Of a stretch of 64,000 nucleotides of DNA, positions 1 to 10,583 are shown one piece after another (the first letter of the stretch is position 1; every line of letters begins with the position of its first letter). Position numbers and translations under genes: made by a program. The stretch covers positions 124,001-188,000 of the forward strand of contig JASVEC010000037.1 in NCBI GenBank assembly GCA_030770535.1, in the 5' to 3' direction. The notes under the pieces were generated by a model. That model had not been told where the DNA came from. It was given only the letters and a program-made list of their open reading frames with translations, and ran no database searches. This DNA comes from Batkoa obscura. Its lineage: Eukaryota > Entomophthoromycota > Entomophthoromycetes > Entomophthorales > Batkoaceae.

Positions 1-20
1 CATATAGTTCATGTTAGTAA

Positions 21-120
21 TGGGGATGTTTTTTTTGCTTCATTACTTTTTCCATCTTTTAAGCGTTGTTTACATGGAAAAATTATTAGTAAAATTATTA
101 AATACAAAAATACATCCCCA
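21..120 (-). mobile_element. MITE copy 1
   Basis: About 100 bp with inverted ends TGGGGATGT and ACATCCCCA. It reads in the opposite direction to the copy at 57583, with the TTTTTCCAT box first. It belongs to the 22-copy family of this window. No coding capacity. Confidence 0.85.
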
Positions 121-659
121 ATATAGATACAAATATTAAAATTTTGTTACATAAAATTGAGTCTATTTAAACCAAAAGCGGTTTCTGTTGTTTATTAAGC
201 AAATTATATTAAAATTGTAATAAATCGTAAAAATATAACTTATACGAATATCGACTTTATTAGTTTATGAAAAAAGTATTATAGTTTTGTTTTCATTAGG
301 TTTGATTTATGGCGCCTAAAGGGCTTGATACCTTTTGTAAAGCTAGGCGGATATCTTTCTTTCTCCCTCATCGTTCGTTCATCTTTAAATGCTTTATCAC
401 TTAGCCTTGTTGAGCTTTTCTCCTATAAAACACTTACGAATTCTTGTCTCTTTCAGGATTAACTCATTGAAAAGCTTAAGACATTAAATAAAATGACTAA
501 TATTGTATTTTATACTTATATAAGTTTATTTTTATAATATACTACTACTCCTTAGCAGATAAGTGTATATAAAAATTTAATTTATCAGTTTTATGTGAAG
601 CGATGTATTAAGTGAATAATATATAAACATTTGCATTTATTTCATATTAGAATTCCAAA
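121..659. other. Gene-free AT-rich stretch
   Basis: No open frame of note and no recognised RNA gene. A slightly GC-richer patch at 310-470 has no similarity I recognise. Confidence 0.5.
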
Positions 660-1110
660 ATGTGTCATTCTTATAACAATAGCAGCTACTAATCTTCAAG
701 CAACTCTTTAAGTAAAGATAAAGTTGGTTACAACTAACTAAAGACTAAGATTGAATCAAAGGTATAAGTTAAAGGTGAAGCTAAACCAAGCATTGATCCT
801 TCTCTTACTACTGATTTAGGTAACTCTCCTTCGAACAAAAAAAGACAACTCCAAGCCGGATGACTTAGAGCAACAACAGACTGTACAAGAGACCATGTAT
901 GAGTAATAAAAAGGAGCTACTTTATCTTTACTTTATCCTTACTTTATTCATATCAAATTAGTGACTTCTATCTTATGAATAAAGCCATGCTATTAGCTTA
1001 ATTTTTTACAAACCTTAGAATAACAAAAGCTCATAGGCATTTTATTTTTGAAGAAAATCCTAGGTAGTTAGCTAGAGGTTATCAGAGGATTTAAGGTGAG
1101 TCGATTTTTG
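660..1110 (+). pseudogene. Decayed coding remnant, family unknown
   Basis: From the ATG at 660 the sequence reads like a Ser/Lys/Gln-rich hydrophilic protein and then like a more hydrophobic one, with coding-like composition. It is interrupted by several stops and appears to change frame once. Many of the stops sit where Gln would fit naturally, as in the relics at 55.5 and 63 kb. The coding-like part ends near 1090 at a GTGAGT that resembles a splice donor. I do not recognise the family and cannot say whether it was a host gene. Confidence is limited because AT-rich DNA can mimic this. Confidence 0.3.
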
Positions 1111-1344
1111 GAATGCGAATTTGAACCCAATGACTCCTTTTAGACGCAGTCATGCTAAATAAAGTAGTTTGGAATTTTGCATTATGCAGATCAGCTCATA
1201 TGAAAGAAATGGTGGATGGAGCGGTAGGGGGAGTAGAGATATCGTCTGGAGATAATTTTGTACAGTAAGAGCTGATGGTCCACATATACGTAGTCATATC
1301 AAAAAGTTATGTAAAGCTATGTGGTTTTAGGATTTATAGAAAAC

Positions 1345-1914
1345 CTAGTTAACGGGTTTATTTAATTGTAATCTCCCAACAATCAAATTCCTTTCAGCAC
1401 TAGCCTGAAGTTTATTAGGATTGCCTGTCCAATCTGATATTTTTAACTGCATTTTTGCTATCATCACGTTAAATCTTCCTTTAACTTTATTGCGTCGAAT
1501 GTCATCTGTGCCAAAGTTGTTGTGCTTTTTCTTTTCATCTTGATTTAATTCAGTTAATGCTACGAAAGTGGCGTAATCTGTAACACCTCGATCTTCTTTA
1601 TCAACTCCAATATTTTGTAAAAGTTGATTGCTTGTCTGGAGGATTTCCGTTTGCTTTAACAATCTTCCAGTTACTGTTGGGTTTGGTTTAATATTATTAG
1701 ATTCATTTGATGATTTCAATAGAACATTTGGTTTATATTTTGAAAATGAAGTTGACTCATACGTCGACCAATCGATCAATGGGGTTGCATCAGGCCCTAC
1801 ACAATGTAAAAAGGTTTGTTTTTTTATATTGTTTTTACCCTCCAATTCAATGATCTCAGTTTGTTTTATTACATCTGGCATCAAATTGTTTGTATTCAAT
1901 TTATTATCGTTCAT
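1345..1914 (-). CDS. Hypothetical protein, 189 aa
   Basis: Single-exon open frame starting at the ATG at 1914. The protein is hydrophilic, with no signal peptide or membrane segment. It is rich in Asn, Lys and Thr, with a basic C-terminal third (residues about 135-185, including a KGRFNVMIAKMQLK stretch that could form a helix). I recognise no domain. It lies between a decayed remnant and the secreted 2H-type gene and is transcribed in the same direction as the latter. Its length and lack of stops in an AT-rich genome argue for a real gene; its function is unknown. It could be a lineage-specific protein or one exon of a longer, undetected gene. Confidence 0.55.
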   Translation of the reverse strand: MNDNKLNTNNLMPDVIKQTEIIELEGKNNIKKQTFLHCVGPDATPLIDWSTYESTSFSKYKPNVLLKSSNESNNIKPNPTVTGRLLKQTEILQTSNQLLQNIGVDKEDRGVTDYATFVALTELNQDEKKKHNNFGTDDIRRNKVKGRFNVMIAKMQLKISDWTGNPNKLQASAERNLIVGRLQLNKPVN

Positions 1915-2274
1915 ATTAATTAGCTTGCTTTTTAAAATTTATAAAACATATTTTGTTCATCTTTATATATATTCTTATTGATGATTTCATCTTTCCCCAT
2001 CTTTCTTTTTACTTCCTTTCTTAAATTGACCTGGTGACTATGTACCTTATTATTTCAATTTCCTTTTTTATAAAACCTTACTGTTCATTACAGCAAGCAG
2101 TTAATTGTTTCTGTCCCTCAAAAATCATTAAAAAACTAATAGTGAGCTAATAAACTATTTTGAAAAACCGAGATTCCAGTTAAGACAAATGAGAACATTT
2201 AAAACATAAAATTCATAACTATGTTATTTAATATATATTATTTATTATTTAATATTAATCCATGAATTTTGTAT

Positions 2275-2913
2275 TTAGTGCTTTTCTGGGCATTTACCAA
2301 GTAATTTGATATCAGACCAACAGCTATTGGTACCTTTATAGATACCGTCTTCAATAAAGAGATCACGATCCAAGAAACCTAAAGTGATGTGACCCCAAAA
2401 AGCTTCAGGTTGGAATAAAGCACCCTCACCGCCCTTACTTTTATAGACATTAAATATATCTTTACGGATATCAATATAACGCTGCTGATTTTTTAAGATC
2501 AAATTGTAAACTTCTTGTTGTTTGTCAGCAATAACTACTCTTTGGCGTCCAATACAAGCAATGTTAACTGGGATCTGTTGGATCTTATGCTTAAGTGCGA
2601 TGTCATTAATCTCCTTCATAGTAACTCCAGCCTTGGACAAAACTTTGTCAAATTCAGGTGGGCTAACAACAGTGATATGAGCTTCACCACGGGATTTTAA
2701 TGGAATACCAACAGTGCTATTAAGTTTATTAAATAATGGCTTAATGTAGCTGAAGTCTAAAGTTTGCTGAAGGTAGTTAGTGAACGGTTTTTCTCCAATT
2801 TTTGGCTCAAATGGGGTAGAGGAGGAATCAAGTGCTCTACGATCTAATTCAAAACTGTTTTGAGCATTAACTAAGGCTAAAGTAGCAAGGAGGAAACTGA
2901 AGTTGAATTTCAT
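2275..2913 (-). CDS. Secreted 2H-phosphoesterase-like protein, 212 aa
   Basis: Intronless gene encoding a protein with a clear N-terminal signal peptide (residues 1-17, ending VNAQ) and therefore probably secreted. Two histidine motifs with the spacing of the 2H phosphoesterase fold are visible: EAHITVVSPPEF (H79, T81) and FWGHITLGF (H175, T177). The family (LigT, cyclic phosphodiesterases, the 2H-SAK group) uses the paired H-x-T motifs to cleave 2',3'-cyclic or 2',5'-linked phosphates. By inference this is an extracellular phosphodiesterase acting on RNA-derived or cyclic nucleotide substrates; the substrate is not evident. Cysteines near 120, 198 and 208 could form disulphides. The start is fixed by the signal peptide directly after the ATG. 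The fold assignment is moderately sure, the activity less so. Confidence 0.75.
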   Translation of the reverse strand: MKFNFSFLLATLALVNAQNSFELDRRALDSSSTPFEPKIGEKPFTNYLQQTLDFSYIKPLFNKLNSTVGIPLKSRGEAHITVVSPPEFDKVLSKAGVTMKEINDIALKHKIQQIPVNIACIGRQRVVIADKQQEVYNLILKNQQRYIDIRKDIFNVYKSKGGEGALFQPEAFWGHITLGFLDRDLFIEDGIYKGTNSCWSDIKLLGKCPEKH

Positions 2914-3825
2914 GGTATCTTATTGAGTTGAACTATAAAAAGCAAAAGCCAAATTTCATTGAAGTAAAATTGGCTGGTTTTATTGACTTGGTGTAAGGAA
3001 TTAAGTTTTATTCGAGAACTGAATTTCTTTACTTTTAAAGCAATTTAATAGCTTAGGTTCCTAATAAATTATTCGCTCTTTCGTCTTTTTTATGGTTATT
3101 TTTTCATGCTCGCCTCGAACCTTATTTGCTTACCCATATTTTCTCTTATTTATATATGAAAGTTTTATTAATAACATTTATGTTGTTGCTTCTTTTCCAA
3201 TATTATAATTATTTTTAATAAATAATTTATTTCTAAAATAACCCAATCAAATCTCACTTTCTATCAATGTGGTAGAATGATTAACATTTAGACTGTCTAA
3301 TTCAAAACCAAATTTCTCAACATTATTGATAGTAAATCAGAACTTGTTTGTTATTATTATTTTATTCACTAACAGACTATTTGAACTAAACCATTCAGTA
3401 AATAGAGAACTAGCTTTAACAAGTAGCTTTAATACTGGTAATACTATGATTTAAAATAGACAAAAAATGATAAGGATTTTTGCTGTTATTCTAATTGAAA
3501 TTGATAGGTTTTTATAAAATCGTTAGTTATATTAAGAAATGAAATTTAAGTCAAGCTAGATTTCTAAGATTTATTATTACAAAACTCCCTTCAAGTTGGA
3601 TTAAATTCAATTTAGTTATATAAAATAAGTGAATTAACCAGGTTGAATTAAATTTCAAAGGTGTGAGGAAATAACTAAGAAAAAAAAAGTGCTTAATTTT
3701 ACTAACACCTATTTTAAGAATAGCAAAGAAAATGGTCTACTATATCTAGTTAGTAAAGCTAATTTCATTTAAATAAAACAAAATGCCATGTATTAACAAA
3801 CAAACCTGTAATATCAAATTAAAGG
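2914..3825. other. Divergent intergenic region
   Basis: AT-rich spacer of about 900 bp between two genes for secreted proteins transcribed outwards. Apart from the TATA box at 3826 I see no repeat, RNA gene or open frame. Confidence 0.5.
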
Positions 3826-3834
3826 TATATAAGG
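3826..3834 (+). promoter_or_regulatory. TATA box of the secreted repeat protein gene
   Basis: TATATAAGG lies 99 bp upstream of the ATG at 3925. This is a plausible TATA-to-start spacing and suggests a regulated, strongly transcribed gene. Confidence 0.5.
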
Positions 3835-3924
3835 CAACAATCATAGTGCCGTAAATAATTATAAAAAACAAAAACTTAAATACTAACTGCTAACTGCTAC
3901 GGTTTTATCTCGACAGCAAGAAAA

Positions 3925-4551
3925 ATGATTGCTCCTTTATTCTTTACCTACTTTATTACCTTGACCTTGGCTGCTCCAAATTCCTATAATGGTTACAATC
4001 CTTACACTAGTTTAAATGGTAATGTTGACAGCAATGTAGCAGCCAATGTAGGAAAAACTGTCTACATTGATGTCAATACCGCCTTGGGTTTAGGGTTAAT
4101 TTCCAACTCATATCCACGTGTTTACCGAAGAGATTATACTACTACCAATAATAACTTAGATCTTAACGCATCTGCTAACGTCAAACTTGGTCACCTTGTT
4201 AACATCAATGGTCACCTTGCACTTGCACTCGATACTAATGCCAACCAAGGCTACAGTCGTAGCTTAGCTATAGGTGCTAATGTAAAGGGAGATGCTCAAG
4301 TAGGACAATCAGGTTCTCATTATTATAGAAGAAATTATGACTATGGCAACAATGGGGTAGATGTCAGTGCTGATGCAGCTGCTAAAGTTCAAGTAGGTAA
4401 GCTGGTTGATGTTAATGCTAATGCTAAGCTTGGGTTACTCCTTGAGGCACCTCAATATGGATACGGATACGGGTATGGGAATGGCCTATCTCTCAATGCA
4501 AACGCTTTACTTGATACACGTTTAGGGCATGTTGGGGGATCTTATTACTAA
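3925..4551 (+). CDS. Secreted repeat protein with dibasic sites, 208 aa
   Basis: Intronless. An N-terminal signal peptide (about residues 1-17, cleavage near LAAPNS) is followed by a mature region rich in Gly, Tyr, Asn and Ala. A unit of about 26 residues of the type VDVNAxAxVKxGxLVDVNAxLxLGL recurs at residues 34-59, 77-102 and 144-172, with a shorter copy from 187. The blocks are separated by dibasic pairs RR at 68-69 and 135-136, each in a Y-R-R-(D/N)-Y context, as expected for Kex2-type processing. The arrangement resembles fungal Kex2-processed repeat proteins that release several related peptides. The C-terminus carries a short GYGYGYGNG tract. No enzyme motif is visible; a wall, adhesion or signalling role is only inference. 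A TATA box lies 90-100 bp upstream. Confidence 0.75.
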   Translation: MIAPLFFTYFITLTLAAPNSYNGYNPYTSLNGNVDSNVAANVGKTVYIDVNTALGLGLISNSYPRVYRRDYTTTNNNLDLNASANVKLGHLVNINGHLALALDTNANQGYSRSLAIGANVKGDAQVGQSGSHYYRRNYDYGNNGVDVSADAAAKVQVGKLVDVNANAKLGLLLEAPQYGYGYGYGNGLSLNANALLDTRLGHVGGSYY

Positions 4552-5002
4552 GAAAAAAGAAAAGAAAAAATCATTAAAATAGAATGATAATATTTTATTA
4601 AAAAGTAGTATATTAAATTGTTTGGTATTATTTTATTGCTGATTATCTTTATTATTCTATATATTAATTTATAGGTAACGTTTTGATATTTAATAATCTT
4701 ATTTAGCTACAATGATTGGCAAATTATTTTTTTAAAATTATACTTTAATAAAATATAGTAATGTCATCCTCAAACAAATTTGGTTAAAATAACAACCCAT
4801 TTTAATAATAACAGAATTTAATATCATCAATAAACTTAATTTTTAAACCATTTTATTATCTTTATAATAATAAGTAACAATAAGTAAACAAAAGATAAAA
4901 GCTAATAAACATACATTCTTTATTAAAAAAATTAGCTATTTCCTGATAAAAAAAATAATTTAACCACAATTTAAAATTTAAATACAAACTCCCATTATAA
5001 GT
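4552..5002. other. Convergent intergenic region
   Basis: About 450 bp of AT-rich sequence between the 3' ends of the secreted repeat protein gene and SIN3. Probably both 3' UTRs; nothing else seen. Confidence 0.5.
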
Positions 5003-8000
5003 TTAATCACTTAAATTCCCATTCTGATTTAAATACGTCTTACTCAGTTTATCTGTTAACCACGGCATATTACTAGCTTCTTGACGCTCTCTGACTCCAA
5101 GATTTTTATACCAGCCATTCGGTCCATTTAATAGTGAGAGCCATTTATCTAGTCGTTTATTGTTACTTTGATACACTTCTTTCTTTTTGATGAACATGGT
5201 CTCTTCAATATCCTCATTATCTACATAGATACGGTACGTTTGTGGATGTACACGAATAATTCGTCCCATTTCAGATACTATATTATCACTTCTACTATCT
5301 TTATCTTTTATCATATCAAGCAATCTATTCTAATTTAGGTTTATTTTCAACTATATTAAATTTTAATTTACCTCTTCAAATATACTTTTCTCCTTATAGT
5401 AACTCCAGTGGTAGGTTGTTCCACTTTATAATGTTTAATATACTCTCTCCATTTAGATTCAGCACTACGGATAACACTTAAGCTAAGTTCACCAGATTCA
5501 AATAGTTGTAAAGTGATCGTTTTTGTAGATAAAGAGTATTCAATGATATAAATATTTTCATCCATAGAAAAATATTTTTGTGCCCTTGAAAAATAAGTTT
5601 GCATATCATGGTAGGAGATGACACAATTTGGTTGATGAACGTTTTGAAATAATTGGACAAGTTCATTAGAACTTTTATTAATTTCTAAAAATAAAGTATG
5701 CACCTAATAAAAAGAATGTTACCATCTATTATTGCTATTTGAGTGTGGTTAGCTTACTTGTTTAATAAACCCATTGAGTGTTTTATCAATTGTAAAGATT
5801 GAGTAAATGTTATTGCCTAACATAAACCTCAAACAATCTTCATAGATTGGTGCTTCGATTTCACCTTCCAATACTTTTTCTGTTAATGTTAAAAATATTG
5901 AAAAGCAATCATCAGTAGATAAATCAAAATCAGCAAGAGCTATTAATTTAAAGTTATTTTTATGTAAAATACTTAAATAAATCAGTTACCCTCAAATTTA
6001 GGTTGAACTTCTAATTCTCGAGATACTGTTTTAAGTTTAGATATATTATGGAATCGGTCAGTAGCTTTTCGTGATACTTTTTTAACCTCTTCCAATCTAC
6101 CATAAATGACCTAATTATATTTATCAATATCTAACATAAATGTAAGTGTATCTTTGTATACCTGATAAATCCTTAATATCGAATAAATATGACCATTGCA
6201 TATCAAGAAAGCAGCTCCTTTTTTATCATTTGAAAATTTGGGGCTACCTTTGCTCGATACATTTAGCTGAGAAAATGATGTGATTGGGGTGCTTTCTTCT
6301 ACCAAAATATCTGATTTATAATCATCCGCGTCATCTTCGACTGTGAGAGACTCCTGCTTCGTGCCTTCGTTATGCTTATCATTCAAAGCATCAGTAATTT
6401 CATCCGTGTTGTTAGTAATATCCTCTTTAAGATTCTCAACCGTAGTGATACTACTATCAACGTTAATTGGACTAGGCTCATTAGTAATTCTACGGCCCCT
6501 CAAAGGTCTTTTGATAGTTGGATTAACCTCATTATCAGAATCTTTAGAAGAATCATTGTCATCAAACCCTTCATTATTGGTTTTATTTTCATTCGAAAAT
6601 TTAGCAACATCATTCATAAAAGGGATAGCAAATATAGAATTAATGAATGATTTTAACAGTGCAACAATGCGATTCTTTTCGTTAGCTGTGAGTCCATTAT
6701 GTGCTCTTAAAAGACAAACCAAAAGTTTAGAAATATTCTCATGTATGTCTTGATCACACATAGAAAAAGTTAACTGAGGCCTGCACAATACATTTGGTTT
6801 ATATGGTTTATCCCCGCTAGCCCCTTTATCAGTGTCTTCTCTCTTGATTGCTTCAATTTCAGTAACCAAATGACGGGGATTAAGGTTTCTACGATCATTA
6901 TATTTAAATTGGGCTGATTGATAATCTAAAGAACGATAATAGTTTTTAATGTCGACATCACGCCATATTTTACTCCATTCTCTCTAATGAAATAGTTTAA
7001 GCTTAGTACGTAATTTTCTAAATAAAATGTTACCTTAACTTCTCTCCATTCCAAATCTTTTTGTTTAAGGCGTTTGAGAATGATGGGAACAGCTGTTCCA
7101 GGAGAATCATGTAAAAGATCTAATACAACATCAGCTTCAGAATCGTAAATCTTTCTTATAGCCCTTCTGTAAATAGTTTGTGAGTTACCACCCAAACCTG
7201 GAGGTAATTTAAAGGCTGCTGCTGCTTCTGGGGACATTTTAGGTATCTGTTTAGCAATTGGCTCTAATAGATCGATTGTGTGTGCATTCGTTTCCATATT
7301 AAAATCAAGCTCAAAGCGATCTTCTTCGCTTTTGTGAAGGTTCTCTTCATAACTGTTCTTTTTGTGTGCTACAAACACTGTCTCTTCGCTGGCCCAAGTT
7401 GGATGCGAGGCATAGTCGTCATTTAATACTTCGTTACATAAGTCATCTCTGCCACTACATTTAAGAGTAGTTTCCTAAAAAAATAATATTAGACGCGATC
7501 TATGATGATCAAATATACTCACAGATTTTGGAAGTTGACGATAAGAGGGGCCACAAGCCTTGAATAATGAGAGATCCAGCCTAGGTTTAGGGATTCCAGG
7601 ACTAGTGTTTGCGTCTGGCTTAGGTTGATATCCAATGAAATTTTTGAACCAAGAAAATAAAGAGCCCGAATTCCCAATGAAGTTTTCCACAGTTTCAACT
7701 AAAGTATCAAGGTCAATAATGCCTTGAGAATATAAACTTAACACTTTAAGGAACTCATGATAAGTTGGCAAATGAGCAATGTGTCGCTTTATCTTTTCTA
7801 AGCTGATGACGTCATCGATCGGAATCAATTGGCGTGCTTGATCTTGCTGGGCAGAGCTATAAGTTATATTTTGATTATCAAAGTTACCATCCTTCATTTT
7901 ATTAATTGGCTTATTCTTTTTTGTCTATAATTATTATATTAATAAACTTATCATCATTTCATTTAAAAAAATAAGCACAAAACTGCCACTTACCTTTAAT

Positions 8001-9705
8001 GAAACATTAGGCTTATCATTTAGAAGCGTATTTCTCTTCTTCTTATAGCCTTGTCCAGGAGGAGATGCTGGATTAATTGAATGAGGATCAATTTGATTAG
8101 AATTTAAGATGTCATTTTGGTCCATCATTCTGCCCAATAACAATGGTGGCCCCAATGGTGGGTTCAAAAAGTCCCTATTCGTGTTATGAGGAGACATTGT
8201 TATTTTAGGATGGTTTAATGAGGTATTTTGTGATCTATTATGATGTGCGGCTATTGGTGGTAACATGTTTGAATTCATTTTCATACCTAAGTCCATGGGT
8301 TGGTGGATATGTGGCAATATTGGTACATGAGTTGGTTCTACATTTTCCTTTTGAGAAGCACCTGGTAAAAATTGGCAGAACTCGTTTAATAATTCTTGAT
8401 CATGGCAAAATAGCTCCTTTACTTGTGCATAAATCTAATTTGTTATTTATTAATCAATAAATAAAAGCCTAAATTAGCATTACTTCTTGAACTGGTTTAG
8501 TTTCTCTGGAATAAAGCTGCAAAATATCCAGAAATTGCTTGTAGCTTTCTGGGTCTCTTATAAATCGATTCTTAAGTTTTATTAGTATATTTACAACAGC
8601 AGAAATAAAATAAGTACCTTAATTCTATTTACATAGTTTATCGCATGGTTAAATTCCACAGGAGGTTTACGTTGCTGATCATGATCTTCCATAGGGGGTG
8701 GTTCTTGGGCCTGCAAATCCTGATGTCTTTCGTCCGCAGGATCTGAATAAATGAGATTGGAATCCTCGAATCGAAAATGTGAAGCAAAAGCTTGGTTATT
8801 AAGAAATCGATCCATTAAGCTAGTTTCATTGACCTCCGATTTACTAAACCCGTCCATACCTCCAGAAGCCATGTAGCCTGTAAAGTGTTCTGGCATAATT
8901 ACCTTCACGCCATTTCTTGCATCCGCATCGTTAGATATCTCTATTCTGAACCCAGGTGGTAAAAAGGCATTAAACCCTATTACCAACGTTGGATAACCTT
9001 GAAACAGAGATGCCACTCTATCGATAACGCCAAGAGTATCCAATCTGTAATTAATTAATATTTTATGGCTATTAATAAAATACTTCTTACTCTCGAAACT
9101 TAAACTGCTTCATAATATCTAAGAATTCATTATAGATAGTTGGATTATTTTGGAAGTCTTTTTTAACCCTATCCAAGTAGGTAAGCGCATCCCCAACGTT
9201 TAAACACTCAAGGTCATTTACGTCAACGTCATCAGATAAAGAAGCCTCATTGATATGGGGTGAGTGGATCTCATTTATACTCCGCATATCATGTTGGGGT
9301 TCATTGTGGTCATGATTGCTATGAACTGGGTTATTTCGTAAGTTGATGGGGTTCAAATTAAGTGGATTATGGAGATTATTCTGAGAAAGTATAGGTTGAT
9401 GTATTGAAGGTCTTAAGTGACGCTCATGGTCAAGCTCAAGTGGTGAAAGAAGGGGTAGTACCGTAGGCTGATATATTTGGGTGTTTATTGGCCTATCGAT
9501 GTTCGGTGGTGGTCCTGGTTGTATTGGAGGATAGTTTATAGAAGGTAAGCTTGGGGCTTGAGAGTGGTTATTATTTTCATAGGATGGATATCTAATTAAG
9601 TATTAGTGAGTTAGATTTATTGAAAGTGAGAGCTTATTACGGATAGCTATTCTCGTTTGATTTTCCGCTACTCATTCTCCATGGATGTCTCTGATTATTA
9701 GACAT
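5003..9705 (-). CDS. SIN3: Sin3 transcriptional co-repressor, 1,380 aa, 12 exons
   Basis: Scaffold of the Sin3-histone deacetylase complex in the nucleus. Exons read from the minus strand: 9705-9641, 9591-9091, 9044-8618, 8570-8484, 8434-7994, 7924-7523, 7474-7034, 6983-6162, 6110-5990, 5939-5758, 5703-5372, 5324-5003. They total 4,143 nt, an exact multiple of three. Paired amphipathic helix domains lie at about residues 145-215 (with FNAFLPPG), 315-385 (ending FCQFLPG) and 540-600. The HDAC-interaction domain follows: CGPSYRQLPKS, then SHPTWASEETVFVAHKKN, KLPPGLGG and LKRLKQKDLEWREV. A C-terminal Sin3 domain fills the last 300 residues. An acidic, Ser/Asn-rich insert at about 880-1000 is not conserved. 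The class I deacetylase at 32-33 kb is a natural partner. The family assignment is firm. Confidence 0.95.
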
Positions 9706-10583
9706 TTGTTACTGTTTTCTTTGCTCTATATCTCTGTCTTTGCAATAAAATTAATCAAAAAAAATGTTGCATGTTTAATTGAGAAAAAATAATTTTAGAT
9801 GAGAATTTTTTTTGACCAATCATATTAATTCGGTTTATTAGAGGCAGAATGGTAGAAAAGCAGTCTCACTTGAGACAAAATTTTATTTCAAGATATTTAT
9901 AAGTTGACTTGGTGAATGTGAATGGGTAAACACTATAGTATTAACTAGTAAAATAAGGGTTTTATTAGGACTAGCAGTAAATATTAAGTGGTTTTATGTA
10001 ACTACAATACAATCTTTCAAGCAAAGAGGTTAGCTATCGTTTTGCCATTTAATGTGCTGATATATTGGGCAAATACAATTTTTAGATCTCAACAGAAGCA
10101 TTGATTTAGTTTACATTGTTTGAAGTTTGTCTTTTTATGTAAATTTTAGATTTAAACTTCTAACCAAACAAATCTTAAATCTTAAACATTTATTTGCTAA
10201 CAAACAAAAATAATGGTTACAAAATTAGGAAATTGACGCTGCGAAAGTGTTAGAAAAAATTGCACAATTCATTTTTGAAGTGTGGCTTTATTGATTGAGT
10301 GATGTCATTATCAATCTTTTTAAATTAGCTTAAAAATTGAAAAATCTCATTAAAACCAAATATCAAGATTACTTATAGATATCCAGGAATATTAAAAAAT
10401 AAGCATATTAATAAATTAGTCAAATGAGAAAAGTATAGAAGTATAATAGTACACTCATTTGAAATTGATGCATGTCGTCTACATCATTTTCATCAATAAT
10501 CAATAACTAATTAATTTCCAATTCTGTTAATTAGTATGGTACAAGTAATATTTATATAGGTAATAAAAAGGAAATTTTATTTT
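9706..10583. other. Intergenic region upstream of SIN3
   Basis: About 880 bp holding the SIN3 promoter and the PMT 3' end. Very AT-rich; no repeat, RNA or coding signal found. Confidence 0.5.
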
